Notes: a model not told the origin generated them from the sequence alone. DNA of 64,000 nucleotides from Bifidobacterium miconisargentati (GCF_019331675.1 NZ_JAHBBJ010000011.1:44441-108440), one strand, 5' to 3'; numbered from the stretch's first letter, positions 39,389 through 48,208 are shown. Made by a program: numbers and translations.

Positions 39389-42021
39389 ACGCGCAGCATC
39401 AGGCGTTTGACGCCGGCGGAGCCGAAGTCGACCGTGATCACGGAGTTGCGGCCCTTGTCCTGCGCGTCCGTGACCTTGCCGAGGCCGTACTGGTCGTGGC
39501 TGACCATGTCGCCGATGGCGAAGTCCGCGATGTTGAGGCCGTTGTCCTTGGTCAGGGACGAGCTGGACACGGCCTTGCCGCCGGATGCGGACGACTTGGG
39601 CGCGGTGCGTCGCGTCGTGACCTTGCCGCCGCGGGTGCGGCCGTAGGAGTCGGACGATCCCGACCGTGAGCCATAGGAGGACGAGCCGGAACGGGATCGC
39701 GAACCGTACGTCGAACCGGAACCGTAGGACGAGCCGGAGCGGGACCCATACGAACCGTATGAGGAACCCGACCCATAGGACGATGAGCCGTACCGGGATC
39801 GTGACCCGTACGAGGAGCCGGAACTGCGCGAGCCGAACGTGGACGACCCTCCGAACGTGGTGCCGCCGAAATCGTCGTCGTCCCAGCCGCCCATGTCGTC
39901 GGCGAATCCATCGGTCCACTCGCCTCGCATGCGTTCCACACCGGCTTCACGGCGTTTCCAGTCGATGAGTTCGGCCGGGATCTCGTCCAGGAATTGGCTG
40001 GGCATCATGTCCGCGGCCTGGCCCCACTGGGAACGTACGGCGGCGCGCGTCACATACAGGCGGCGCTTGGCGCGGGTGATGCCCACGTACGCCAGGCGGC
40101 GTTCCTCCTGCAACTCGGTGACGTCCTCCATGGAACGCGAGTGCGGGAACGTGCCCTGCTCCATACCCGTGAGGAACACCACCGGATATTCGAGGCCCTT
40201 GGCGGTATGCAGGGTCATCAGCGTCACCTTGCCGGAGTCCTCGGCCTCGCCGGGCAGCTGGTCGGAGTCGGCCACGAGCGCGGTGGTCTCCAGGAACGCG
40301 GAAAGCGTGGCGTCCGGCGTGTTCTGCTCGAATTCGGCGGCGGTGGACTGCAGCTGGGACAGGTTCTCCAGACGGGAGGCGTCCTGCGGGTCCACGGACT
40401 TCTCCAGTTCGGCGCGCAATCCCGACTTCTCCAGCACCTCGGCCACGATCTCGCTGGGCTTGGAATCATGAGAGCGAGTGAACTGCGAGAGCGACCCCAT
40501 GAGCTCGCGGAAGGCCTTGAGCTGCGTGGCGGTGCGGGTGGGCACGTTCGGGATCTCGTCCAGGTGCATGAGCGCGTAGAAGAAGCTCGCGCCCTGCTCG
40601 CGCGCATAGGAGAGCAGCACGCCTTCGGCCCGCTCCCCCAGACCGCGCTTGGGCACGTTGAGTATGCGTCGCAGGTTCACGTCGTCGTCCGGGTTGACGA
40701 GGGCCTGCAGGTAGGCCAGCGCGTCCTTGATCTCGCGGCGCTCGTAGAACTTGGTGCCGCCCACGAGCTGGTACGGCAATCCCGCGTTGATGAGCGCCTC
40801 CTCCAGCGAGCGCGACTGCGCGTTGGCGCGGTACATGATGGCCATGTCCGAGTAGGCGATGCTCTCTTCGGCGTGCAGGCGCGCGATTTCGCCGGCCACC
40901 CACTGAGCCTCCTGCTGCGCGTTGTCCGCCGCGTAGCCCACGATCGGCTCGCCCTTGCCGAGGGCGGTCCACAGTTTCTTGGGCTTGCGGCCCTCGTTGT
41001 GGCTGATTACGGCGTTGGCCGCGTCGAGGATGGTCTGCGTGGAACGGTAGTTCTGTTCCAGCATGATGGTCTTGGCGGCGGGGAAATCCTGTTCGAAGTC
41101 CTGGATGTTGCGGATGTCGGCGCCGCGGAAGGCGTAGATGGACTGGTCGGAGTCGCCCACCACGGTAATCCAGGCCGGGCCGCTTTTGCCGGCGTTCGGC
41201 GCGCCCGGCACGGCCTGCGCCCCGCCGTCCACGCCCGCCAGTTCGCGCACGAGCACGTACTGGGCGTGGTTGGTGTCCTGGTACTCGTCCACCAAGATGT
41301 AGCGGAAGCGGTGATGGTAGTACTCGGCCACGGCCGGATCGCTCCTGAGGAGCTCGACGGTGCGGCCGATGAGGTCGTCGAAGTCCACGGCGTTGGCGAG
41401 CGCGAGGCGGTGCTCGTATTCGGCGTAGATCACCGCGTAGATGGCTTCGAGGTCGCCGACGGTGCCGAACTGGTAGCCGCGCTGGCCGGGGGTGAAGTCC
41501 GGGGCGTGCAGGGCCAGGTATTCCTTCCAGCCGGTCAGGTTGTTCTTGAGGTCGGAGATGTGGCCCAGGATCGAACGCGGGGTGTACCGCTTGATGTCCA
41601 GGTTGAATTCGGTGGCGATGATCTTGACGAGTCGTTCGGAGTCGGCGGAATCGTAGATGGAGAAACCGGACTTCAGTCCGATGGACTTGCCGTCGCGCCT
41701 GAGGATTCGTACGCAGGCGGAGTGGAAGGTGGAGACCCACATGCGCTGGGCCACCGGGCCGATGAGCGAGCCGAGACGTTCGCGCATCTCGGCGGCGGCC
41801 TTATTGGTGAAGGTGATGGCGAGCACCTGGCTGGGCCATGCTCCGAACTGGCTCAGGATCCACGCGATGCGGCGGGTGAGCACGCGGGTCTTGCCGGAGC
41901 CCGCGCCCGCGCCGATGAGCAGTGCCTGGCCGCGGTACTGCACGGCCTCGGACTGCTGGGGGTTGAGGTCGCCCACGAGTTCCTGGGCGCTGCGTGCGAT
42001 GACTTCCGGCTCCTCGAACAC
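39367..42021 (-). CDS. pcrA: ATP-dependent DNA helicase PcrA/UvrD
   Basis: 884 residues from a GTG preceded by CGGAGG; an upstream ATG at 42054 is less well supported. SF1A helicase motifs are visible: Q-motif LNPQQSEAV, Walker A GAGAGSGKT, motif II VDEYQDTN, motif III VGDSDQSIYAFRGAD, and motifs V and VI further on (LMTLHTAKGLE, VGITRAKRRLYV). It unwinds DNA in repair and replication. Between the helicase core and the C-terminal Tudor-like domain is a low-complexity Ser/Gly/Tyr/Arg region (about residues 722-799). No accessory gene is coupled to it. Confidence 0.95.
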   Translation of the reverse strand: MFEEPEVIARSAQELVGDLNPQQSEAVQYRGQALLIGAGAGSGKTRVLTRRIAWILSQFGAWPSQVLAITFTNKAAAEMRERLGSLIGPVAQRMWVSTFHSACVRILRRDGKSIGLKSGFSIYDSADSERLVKIIATEFNLDIKRYTPRSILGHISDLKNNLTGWKEYLALHAPDFTPGQRGYQFGTVGDLEAIYAVIYAEYEHRLALANAVDFDDLIGRTVELLRSDPAVAEYYHHRFRYILVDEYQDTNHAQYVLVRELAGVDGGAQAVPGAPNAGKSGPAWITVVGDSDQSIYAFRGADIRNIQDFEQDFPAAKTIMLEQNYRSTQTILDAANAVISHNEGRKPKKLWTALGKGEPIVGYAADNAQQEAQWVAGEIARLHAEESIAYSDMAIMYRANAQSRSLEEALINAGLPYQLVGGTKFYERREIKDALAYLQALVNPDDDVNLRRILNVPKRGLGERAEGVLLSYAREQGASFFYALMHLDEIPNVPTRTATQLKAFRELMGSLSQFTRSHDSKPSEIVAEVLEKSGLRAELEKSVDPQDASRLENLSQLQSTAAEFEQNTPDATLSAFLETTALVADSDQLPGEAEDSGKVTLMTLHTAKGLEYPVVFLTGMEQGTFPHSRSMEDVTELQEERRLAYVGITRAKRRLYVTRAAVRSQWGQAADMMPSQFLDEIPAELIDWKRREAGVERMRGEWTDGFADDMGGWDDDDFGGTTFGGSSTFGSRSSGSSYGSRSRYGSSSYGSGSSYGSYGSRSGSSYGSGSTYGSRSRSGSSSYGSRSGSSDSYGRTRGGKVTTRRTAPKSSASGGKAVSSSSLTKDNGLNIADFAIGDMVSHDQYGLGKVTDAQDKGRNSVITVDFGSAGVKRLMLRVAPIEKL

Positions 42022-42177
42022 TGTATGTTCCTCCGTTTTTCGGCTCCCCTGCATAATGCGACATTCATATCTACCATACGCGCCGCCCATATGCGCCGGT
42101 CAGCGTAAGCTGGTTTGCCATATCCCCATAGTTACCGAACCGTAGCTATGCCATTCCGATGTCAAGGAGGTATTCCA

Positions 42178-42759
42178 TTGCAGGAACTCGAGGAGCGAAT
42201 CCAGGCCGAGGGCACCGTCAAGGCCGGTGACGTGCTGAAGGTGGACGCATTCCTGAACCACCAGTGCGACGTGCGTCTGTTCGACCATATGGGCGCGGCC
42301 TGGGCCGAGCATTTCGCGGGCAAGACCATCACCAAGATCCTGACCATCGAGGCCTCCGGCATCGGCATCGCCTGCTGCGCGGCCCGTCACTTCGGCGACG
42401 TGCCGGTGGTGTTCGCCAAGAAGGCCCAGTCCATCAACCTGGACGGCGACCAGTACACCACCACCGTCTATTCCTTCACCAAGCAGAAGGAGTTCCCGGT
42501 GATCGTCTCCAAGAAGTACCTGAACCCCGGCGACCATGTGCTGCTCATCGATGATTTCCTGGCCAACGGCAAGGCCTTGCGCGGCCTCATCGAGCTGTGC
42601 GGGAAGGCCGGCGCCACGGTCGAGGGCATCGGCATCGCGGTGGAGAAGGGCTTCCAGGGCGGCGGCGACAGCCTGCGCGCCGAGGGCTATGACGTGGATT
42701 CGCTGGCCATCGTGGAGTCCATGGACCCCGAGACCGGCAAAATCGAGTTCCGTCACTGA
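42178..42759 (+). CDS. xpt: Xanthine phosphoribosyltransferase
   Basis: Xpt converts xanthine and PRPP to XMP in purine salvage. The 193 residues match the family in length and contain the PRPP-binding motif [13 protein letters not shown] and the [15 protein letters not shown] segment. The start is a TTG at 42178, seven bases after a strong AAGGAGG; the ATG at 42115 is not needed. It forms an operon with the NCS2 permease 65 bases downstream. I see no purine riboswitch in the short leader. Confidence 0.94.
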   Translation: MQELEERIQAEGTVKAGDVLKVDAFLNHQCDVRLFDHMGAAWAEHFAGKTITKILTIEASGIGIACCAARHFGDVPVVFAKKAQSINLDGDQYTTTVYSFTKQKEFPVIVSKKYLNPGDHVLLIDDFLANGKALRGLIELCGKAGATVEGIGIAVEKGFQGGGDSLRAEGYDVDSLAIVESMDPETGKIEFRH

Positions 42760-42824
42760 GCGGGCGGTCCATAGCGGCCATTCGCAGCGACGATTCGCAG
42801 AGAGAATAGAGAGAGGAAACAACA

Positions 42825-44177
42825 TTGTCTGAGAAGAAGCAATCCACCTCGGTGTCCTTCGAGGCGCTGAGCTCGCTGGACGCGCCCGTCTCCTTCTGGA
42901 AAGGCATCCCGTTCGGCCTGCAGCACGTCATGGCCATGTTCGTGGCGAACCTGGCCCCGATCTTCATCGTGGCGTCCGCCGCCAAGATGACCCCGGCCCA
43001 GTCCGCCGCGGTGATCCAGGCCGGTCTGCTGGTGGCGGGCCTCGGCACCTGCCTGCAGCTGTACGGCGCGTGGCGCATCGGCTCCCGCCTGCCGATGGTC
43101 ACCGGCATCTCCTTCACCTACGTGGCCGCCGCGGTGGCCATCTGCGCGGACAAGGGCTACGGCGCCGTGGTGGGCGCGGTCCTGGTCGGCGGCGTGCTGG
43201 AGCTGGTGCTGGGCCTGACAGCCAAGTACTGGCGTCGCTTCGTGCCGCCGATCGTCTCCGCCATCGTGGTGACCTCCATCGGCTTCTCGCTGCTCAACGT
43301 GGGTGCCACGAGCTTCGGCGGCGGCTCCGGGGCGAAGGACTTCGGCTCCTGGCAGAACCTCACGCTCGGCCTCATCTCCCTGGTGGCATGCCTGGCCTTC
43401 CAGCTGCTCATGAAGGGCACCGCCAAGCAGTTGTCCGTGCTGTTCGGTCTCGTGGTGGGCTACGTGGTGGCCATCTGCATGGGCAAGGTCGATTTCTCCG
43501 GCTTCCAGGACCTCGCCATCGTCTCCGTACCGCAGCTCATGCCGTTCAAGCCCGAGTTCGACTGGGGTTCGATCATCTCCATCGGCCTGCTGTACGTGGT
43601 CTCCTCGGTCGAGGTGCTCGGCGACACCGCCGCCTTGACCAAGGTGGGCCTCAACCGTACGCCCACCGAGCGTGAGACCGCGGGCGCCATCGCCGGCGAC
43701 GGCCTGATCTCCTCGGTCTCCGGCCTGTTCGGCTGCCTGCCGCTGACCTCCTTCGCCCAGAATATCGGCCTGGTGGCCATGACCAAGGTGGTCAACCGCA
43801 AGGTGATCCTCTCCGGCGGCCTCATCCTGATCCTGGCGAGCTTCGTGCCGGCCATCGCCGAGGTGTTCAACTCCCTGCCGCAGGCTGTGCTCGGCGGCTG
43901 CACCATCATGATGTTCGGCAACATCATCCTCTCCGGCTTCCAGATGATCGCCGAGGCGGGCTTCTCGCAGCGCAACATCACCATCGCCGCGCTTTCGCTG
44001 ACCATCGGCATCGGCTTCACGCAGGTGAGCGACATCTTCGTGAACTTCCCCTCGCTGTTCCAGCAGATCTTCGCCTCCAACTGCATCGCCGTGGCGTTCG
44101 TGGTGGCGGTGATCCTCAACGCCGTGCTGCCCAGCGAGGAGCATTTCCTGAGCGCCCCGGCCGCGAAGGAAGCATGA
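42825..44177 (+). CDS. pbuX: NCS2-family xanthine/uracil permease
   Basis: 450 residues with 12-14 membrane helices and the nucleobase-cation symporter-2 layout. The segment QHVMAMFVANLAPIFI near the start, the conserved acidic residues in SSVEVLGDTAALTK, and GLFGCLPLTSFAQNIG are visible. The start is TTG, as for xpt. The partner gene xpt points to xanthine (or hypoxanthine/guanine) as substrate. The 3' end, including the stop, lies in a 34-base tandem repeat. Confidence 0.92.
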   Translation: MSEKKQSTSVSFEALSSLDAPVSFWKGIPFGLQHVMAMFVANLAPIFIVASAAKMTPAQSAAVIQAGLLVAGLGTCLQLYGAWRIGSRLPMVTGISFTYVAAAVAICADKGYGAVVGAVLVGGVLELVLGLTAKYWRRFVPPIVSAIVVTSIGFSLLNVGATSFGGGSGAKDFGSWQNLTLGLISLVACLAFQLLMKGTAKQLSVLFGLVVGYVVAICMGKVDFSGFQDLAIVSVPQLMPFKPEFDWGSIISIGLLYVVSSVEVLGDTAALTKVGLNRTPTERETAGAIAGDGLISSVSGLFGCLPLTSFAQNIGLVAMTKVVNRKVILSGGLILILASFVPAIAEVFNSLPQAVLGGCTIMMFGNIILSGFQMIAEAGFSQRNITIAALSLTIGIGFTQVSDIFVNFPSLFQQIFASNCIAVAFVVAVILNAVLPSEEHFLSAPAAKEA

Positions 44178-44228
44178 GCACGGTCTGAGCGCACCCGCGA
44201 AGGAAGCATGAGCACAGTCTGAGCGCGC
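44161..44228. repeat. 34-bp tandem duplication at the permease 3' end
   Basis: Two copies of a 34-base unit (44161-44194 and 44195-44228, starting CCGCGAAGGAAGCATGAGCA) differ at two positions. The permease stop is in the first copy, so the second is non-coding. A degraded third copy may follow to about 44270. Confidence 0.85.
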
Positions 44229-44319
44229 CGAGCGTGAAGGAGGACTAGTCCGAGTCACGGCCTGAGCGCGTTCGGCACTTCGGATGAAGACTCCGCACAC
44301 TCAGCGCCAATACCGGCCC

Positions 44320-44354
44320 GACCCCTCTGCCTTCACTGGGCAGAGGGGTCTTTT
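44320..44354 (+). terminator. Terminator of the xpt-pbuX operon
   Basis: The arms GACCCCTCTGCC and GGGCAGAGGGGTC form a 12-bp stem with a short loop, followed by TTTT. Confidence 0.9.
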
Positions 44355-44397
44355 ATATCGTTTTTCGATTTACATATATCGAAAAACGATATATACT
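44354..44397 (+). promoter_or_regulatory. Promoter with overlapping 16-bp inverted-repeat operator
   Basis: A -35 box TTTACA (44369-44374) and a -10 box TATACT (44392-44397) are separated by 17 bases. A perfect inverted repeat TATATCGTTTTTCGAT (44354-44369) and its complement (44378-44393) with an 8-base gap covers both boxes. A repressor bound there would block the polymerase. The HTH protein encoded in the same operon (44945-45154) is the obvious candidate, making it autoregulated. Confidence 0.8.
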
Positions 44398-44432
44398 GAT
44401 TCCTGTCGGCAATCTCGGCAAGGAGGAAACAC

Positions 44433-44945
44433 ATGACGAACTACATGAACCGGTGGGCCCTGATCGGATCGAAGGCGATCGTCGTGCTCATCTGGCTGGG
44501 ATGCCTTTGGGGACAGGCGATCGCGGTCCCTGTGCTCAGCGAGGTGATGGCCGGTTTCTACGTCAGTCAGGCTCCCCTGCGCTGGCCGTACCTTGTGCTG
44601 GGCGAGCTGTTCCTGGCATGCGTCGAAATCGCGTTCATCGGTGTCTGGCGACTGCTGTCGCTGTCCGGTTCGGGCGCGGTGTTCACTGCCAAGGCACTCC
44701 CCAACGTGAATCTTATTATCGGCTGCGCGGCCGCCAGCATCGTACTGACGGCGATCGCATCGGGCGCGTTCGCCATCTCGGGTTGGCGCGATGCCACCAT
44801 GCAGGGCATGGATTATTTCAGTGTCGCGGCCATGCTCGGCGTCGCCATCATGACCGAAATTGGTTTCATCCTGCTGATGACCGTGATGAAGGGACTGCTG
44901 CGCGCGGCCACCGACCAGTCGGACGAACTGGAGCAGGTGATCTGA
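44433..44945 (+). CDS. DUF2975 membrane protein
   Basis: 170 residues with four membrane helices (about 10-35, 50-75, 88-112, 125-150), matching the DUF2975 family. Such proteins are encoded beside small YozG-type HTH regulators. AAGGAGG is well placed. The stop overlaps the ATG of the HTH gene by one base (TGATG). Function unknown; possibly the target or sensor partner of the regulator. Confidence 0.85.
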   Translation: MTNYMNRWALIGSKAIVVLIWLGCLWGQAIAVPVLSEVMAGFYVSQAPLRWPYLVLGELFLACVEIAFIGVWRLLSLSGSGAVFTAKALPNVNLIIGCAAASIVLTAIASGAFAISGWRDATMQGMDYFSVAAMLGVAIMTEIGFILLMTVMKGLLRAATDQSDELEQVI

Positions 44946-45154
44946 TGGCCATCCGCATCAACCTCGACGTCATGATGGCCAAGCGCAAGATCGGCGTGGG
45001 TGAACTGGCCGACCAAATCGGCATCACACCCGCCAACGTGTCCATCCTCAAGAACGGGCGCGCCAAGGCCGTACGCTTCACCACCCTCGACGCCCTCTGC
45101 CAGGCCCTCGACTGCCAGCCCGGCGACATCCTCGAATACACGCCGGACGAATAA
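44945..45154 (+). CDS. Small XRE-family HTH regulator (YozG-like)
   Basis: 69 residues, essentially a single Cro/C1-type helix-turn-helix (IGVGELADQIGITPANVSILKNGRAKAVRFTTLDALCQALDC) ending in the GDILEY motif of the YozG group. It probably represses its own operon through the inverted repeat at the promoter. It is translationally coupled to the DUF2975 gene. Confidence 0.9.
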   Translation: MAIRINLDVMMAKRKIGVGELADQIGITPANVSILKNGRAKAVRFTTLDALCQALDCQPGDILEYTPDE

Positions 45155-45804
45155 GGCCCGGAATCACAGGGCTACGGCTCCGAGCATGATTCCGGCTATC
45201 CCAAACCGGTTATTCTCGAAACCTCTGGCCGTGCTCTTTCTGCGGTACAAAGCCGCGTTTCCACCATTAGGCGCCTGTTGTACCGCATCGATGTGGGACG
45301 ACAGGCCTTTCTGTGATATCTAAGCCTTTCATCCCGCACCTTCGCAACCATAAACCATTGGAATTCCGCCATTCTCATGAAAATCCCATACTCGACGGCA
45401 ATACGTCGCGCGGGACGAAACGCCAAAAACAACGCAACAACCGCATTGTCCCGCACAAAACCGCACCTGATAAGCCCGATTCCACACATTCCGGCATGCC
45501 GTCCCCCACTACGCACCGACCGCTCCGCATCATCGCCTTCCGCCCCAGTCCGCGCACGATTCGCGTAGGCCCTATCAGACCAAGATTGGCATGAATCCAT
45601 GTCCGTCTACCCCTCAGTCGGCTTCGCCGATGGCTCGTCCCGCAATCGGGAACGAACGTCGCTCGCGGTTTGTTGGCTCGACTGCCATCTCGCATATTGC
45701 CTACGAACAGCTCCACTGTTTGTCTCACGCCAACATCCTGACAAGAGGAGCCGAAAATAAGGACCCATGTCATCATGGTTCAGCGATGCCTTCATGTATG
45801 AATC
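45155..45804. other. Gene-poor accessory gap with structured repeat
   Basis: No gene is supported with confidence. A minus-strand frame of up to 134 residues (45196-45600) exists, but its composition (Arg/Met/Cys-rich, many overlapping frames) argues against a normal protein. A perfect 10-bp inverted repeat TGCGGTACAA/TTGTACCGCA (45241-45250 and 45278-45287) lies within it. The right part, from about 45573, is a diverged copy of the MITE-like element at 8.9 kb. Confidence 0.45.
45573..45790. mobile_element. Diverged, interrupted copy of the MITE-like element
   Basis: The left part (TATCAGACCAAGATTGGCAT then AATCCATGTC and CCCCTCAGTCGGCTTCGCCGA) and the right part (CTGACAAGAGGAGCC to CATGTCATCATGGTTCAGCG) match the element at 8849-8976. 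About 100 bases of unrelated sequence, including CCCGCAATCGGGA, sit between them where the second hairpin should start. The terminal repeats have diverged, so this looks like an old copy. Confidence 0.6.
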
Positions 45805-46893
45805 TCATTGGGCACCGTCCGGACGGGCAGCCAATCTCCTCATACGCCGGGCCAATCGTTCCAGCGGCATCGGCAAGACACGAAACTCGAACGAACATCC
45901 TCTCAACGCAAGAGCCCTCGCCACGGCAAAGGCGAATTCGGCGGCGGCGCTCTCATCCTGGATGCTGGCGGCCGTGGCCACAAATACGGCCCATCCCCGG
46001 CCGAGGAGTCTGGACCTTTTCTCCTGGTCTCGTCTCCATTGCGTCTTATCGGTGCGATGATGGTCGCCATCGTATTCGACCGCGATTCTGCAATCCGGCC
46101 ATGCCATGTCCACCGTCATCACCACCCCTGATGCGAAGTGCAGATTTGGCACAATGTAATTCAATTCCGGGCACGGCAACCCATGACGCAGCAATGCCAG
46201 ACGGAGTTCGGACTCCTTCGGGGAACCGGACCCCGGCATAATCAACGGCAACGCTTTTATGCATGATCCCCTTCCTTTGAACAGTGGAAGCTTCTGCGTG
46301 AAGCGGACCAAATCCGCATACACGGCATCGGCGTCACGCCCCCTCGCCAAACGCGGTTGACTGCTTGTCGCGGCGACGATGGCATCGCCAAGCACGACCA
46401 ATGACGCGAAGGAGAGATGCGTAGACAGTTGCGCCCATACATGGAACAAATCCAACGCCAGCACGTATCCGTTGATCTTCACTTTCCGCGCCGTGGCCAC
46501 ATGCTTCCACAAGTGCGTGCGCAACGCCGAGTTCCTCGCACGAATACGGCGGTTCCTCGCGCTGGAGACGGTATGCAGCGCTTCCGTCTCAAGGTCGCAC
46601 TCGGAGGGAAGCGGTACCGATTGAAGGATAAGCGATGTAGTCATGCCGAATAACAGCTGCCTCCCCATCCGTTTCGCCTCGTCCGTGCATCGTTGAAGCA
46701 TGCCAAGCCTGCGACGGTCAAGTTCTTCGCCCATGGATGACGACTTCGCGGCAGTATTCGAATATTCGTTCGATGAGGTCAAGACGGAATCAACGCCCAA
46801 TGGCGAGCAGGCGGGCGAGGAGGGCCCGAATTCCGCCTGTCGCATCACTGCGGCATCGGCGGCATTCATTGGAACGGACAGGATTCCTTGCAT
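45805..46893 (-). CDS. DUF559 (Vsr-like, PD-(D/E)XK) protein
   Basis: About 362 residues from the ATG at 46893, which follows AAGGA; 46920 is an alternative. The C-terminal 120 residues are a DUF559 domain. SPKESELRLALLRHGLPCPE has the first Glu, then VDMAWPDCRIAVEYDGDHHR with the D...ExD core and HH pair, and DQEKRSRLLGRGW. The N-terminal 200 residues have no motif I recognise. The fold suggests DNA cleavage or nicking, but no partner methylase is near. It neighbours the interrupted MITE-like copy. Confidence 0.72.
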   Translation of the reverse strand: MQGILSVPMNAADAAVMRQAEFGPSSPACSPLGVDSVLTSSNEYSNTAAKSSSMGEELDRRRLGMLQRCTDEAKRMGRQLLFGMTTSLILQSVPLPSECDLETEALHTVSSARNRRIRARNSALRTHLWKHVATARKVKINGYVLALDLFHVWAQLSTHLSFASLVVLGDAIVAATSSQPRLARGRDADAVYADLVRFTQKLPLFKGRGSCIKALPLIMPGSGSPKESELRLALLRHGLPCPELNYIVPNLHFASGVVMTVDMAWPDCRIAVEYDGDHHRTDKTQWRRDQEKRSRLLGRGWAVFVATAASIQDESAAAEFAFAVARALALRGCSFEFRVLPMPLERLARRMRRLAARPDGAQ

Positions 46894-47089
46894 GTTATCG
46901 TCCTTGATGTCACTGTTCATGAGTCCACCGTAAAAAACAAGAGCCACAAGCTGAAGTCCAACCGAATCATGTGGTTCCAGCTTTCAGACCGATGGATTCC
47001 CCGCAACACGGCGGACGCGGACGAGCACGAAATCGGAAATCATACTTCGGTCGTATTGTTCGGATTCGGGCGACCGTGAAATATGGGAT

Positions 47090-48208
47090 ATGGCAGTGAA
47101 TCGCTCGGAACGAATGAAAAGAGGCCGAAGGGCTATGGGGCAGCAACACAACCGGTATGGCGCGCGCCGCCCGGGCGCGATCACGGCGTGGATTCTGGTG
47201 CCGGTCGCCGTGTTCCTCGTCATCGTGCTGCTGGGTGTCATGCTGCTTCCGCGGCTGTTGGCGCCCAAGGAATACGTGCGTTCGGCGAGCGACGCCTATT
47301 GCGCCGCCGTCTCGTCCGATGGCACCCGTCACACGCTGAGTCCCGAGCAGGCGGGCAACGCCGCGCTCATCGCGAACATCGCCGTCAATCGCGGCCTGCC
47401 GGACCATGCCGTCACGGTGGCCATCGCCACGGCCATGCAGGAGTCGCGGCTCACGAATCTCGACCATGGCGACCGGGATTCGCTGGGGCTCTTCCAGCAG
47501 CGTCCCAGTCAGGGGTGGGGCACGGCCGAACAGGTGTCCAACCCGACGTACGCCACGAACATCTTCTACGATCACCTGATGCAGGTGCCGGATTGGCAGA
47601 CGATTCCGGTGGAGGATGCGGCGCAGGAGGTGCAGCGTTCGGGATATCCGGACCTGTACGCCAACTGGGATGCGATGGCGCGCGCCTGGGCATCGGCCCT
47701 GACCGGCGAGCTGAGCGCGGGTGTCACCTGCGCGCTGGAGCCGGTGAGTGGATCCGACGCGGACGGGCTCATCGCGGCGGCCTCGGCGACGCTGCCGAAC
47801 GTCACCATCACCAAAAGTGAGACGAAGAACGGCGATTCCGCCGAAGGCTCCGCCGCAAACGGCACCGGCAATGACGGCCCCGCAAAGGACAGCACGGACG
47901 GAGCCGCCAATGATTCCGGCAATTCCGGCGGTTCGAATCACGGACTATTCGGACTATTCGACTCCCATTCGTCCACGAACAAAGACACTGCGACAAACCG
48001 CACCACGCTCACCGTCACGCTGCCATCCAGCCTGTCCGATACCGACCAGCAACGCGCATGCTGGCAGACGGCCGGATGGCTCGTCGCCCACGCCCGCGAG
48101 TACGGCATCGATGCGATGACAGCCAACGGCATGAGCTGGAACCGTACGGACGGCACGTGGACCGGAGACGAGAAGGCTTCAGACAGCCTTGTCGTCAACC
48201 TCGGGTGA
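47090..48208 (+). CDS. Membrane-anchored cell-wall protein with lysozyme-like domain
   Basis: 372 residues. A basic N-terminus leads to one membrane helix (about 31-55). An external region follows with AMQESRLTNLDHGDRDSLGLFQQRPSQGWG, the Glu-containing motif of the lytic-transglycosylase-like domain frequent in actinobacteria. The C-terminal third is a Gly/Ser/Asn/Asp-rich linker and a small domain. Peptidoglycan processing is likely. The start is uncertain: ATGs at 47090, 47114 and 47135 are in frame and none has a strong ribosome site. Confidence 0.72.
   Translation: MAVNRSERMKRGRRAMGQQHNRYGARRPGAITAWILVPVAVFLVIVLLGVMLLPRLLAPKEYVRSASDAYCAAVSSDGTRHTLSPEQAGNAALIANIAVNRGLPDHAVTVAIATAMQESRLTNLDHGDRDSLGLFQQRPSQGWGTAEQVSNPTYATNIFYDHLMQVPDWQTIPVEDAAQEVQRSGYPDLYANWDAMARAWASALTGELSAGVTCALEPVSGSDADGLIAAASATLPNVTITKSETKNGDSAEGSAANGTGNDGPAKDSTDGAANDSGNSGGSNHGLFGLFDSHSSTNKDTATNRTTLTVTLPSSLSDTDQQRACWQTAGWLVAHAREYGIDAMTANGMSWNRTDGTWTGDEKASDSLVVNLG

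Noticed and set aside
42100..42177. A purine riboswitch upstream of xpt
   Set aside because: The leader is short and I could not find the three-way junction core or paired loops of the purine aptamer.
45241..45287. A tRNA gene around the 10-bp inverted repeat
   Set aside because: No cloverleaf, T-loop or acceptor stem could be drawn.
45313..45594. A 93-residue plus-strand frame in the gap after the HTH gene
   Set aside because: Several overlapping frames share the same DNA, no ribosome site is present and the sequence fits a non-coding repeat better.
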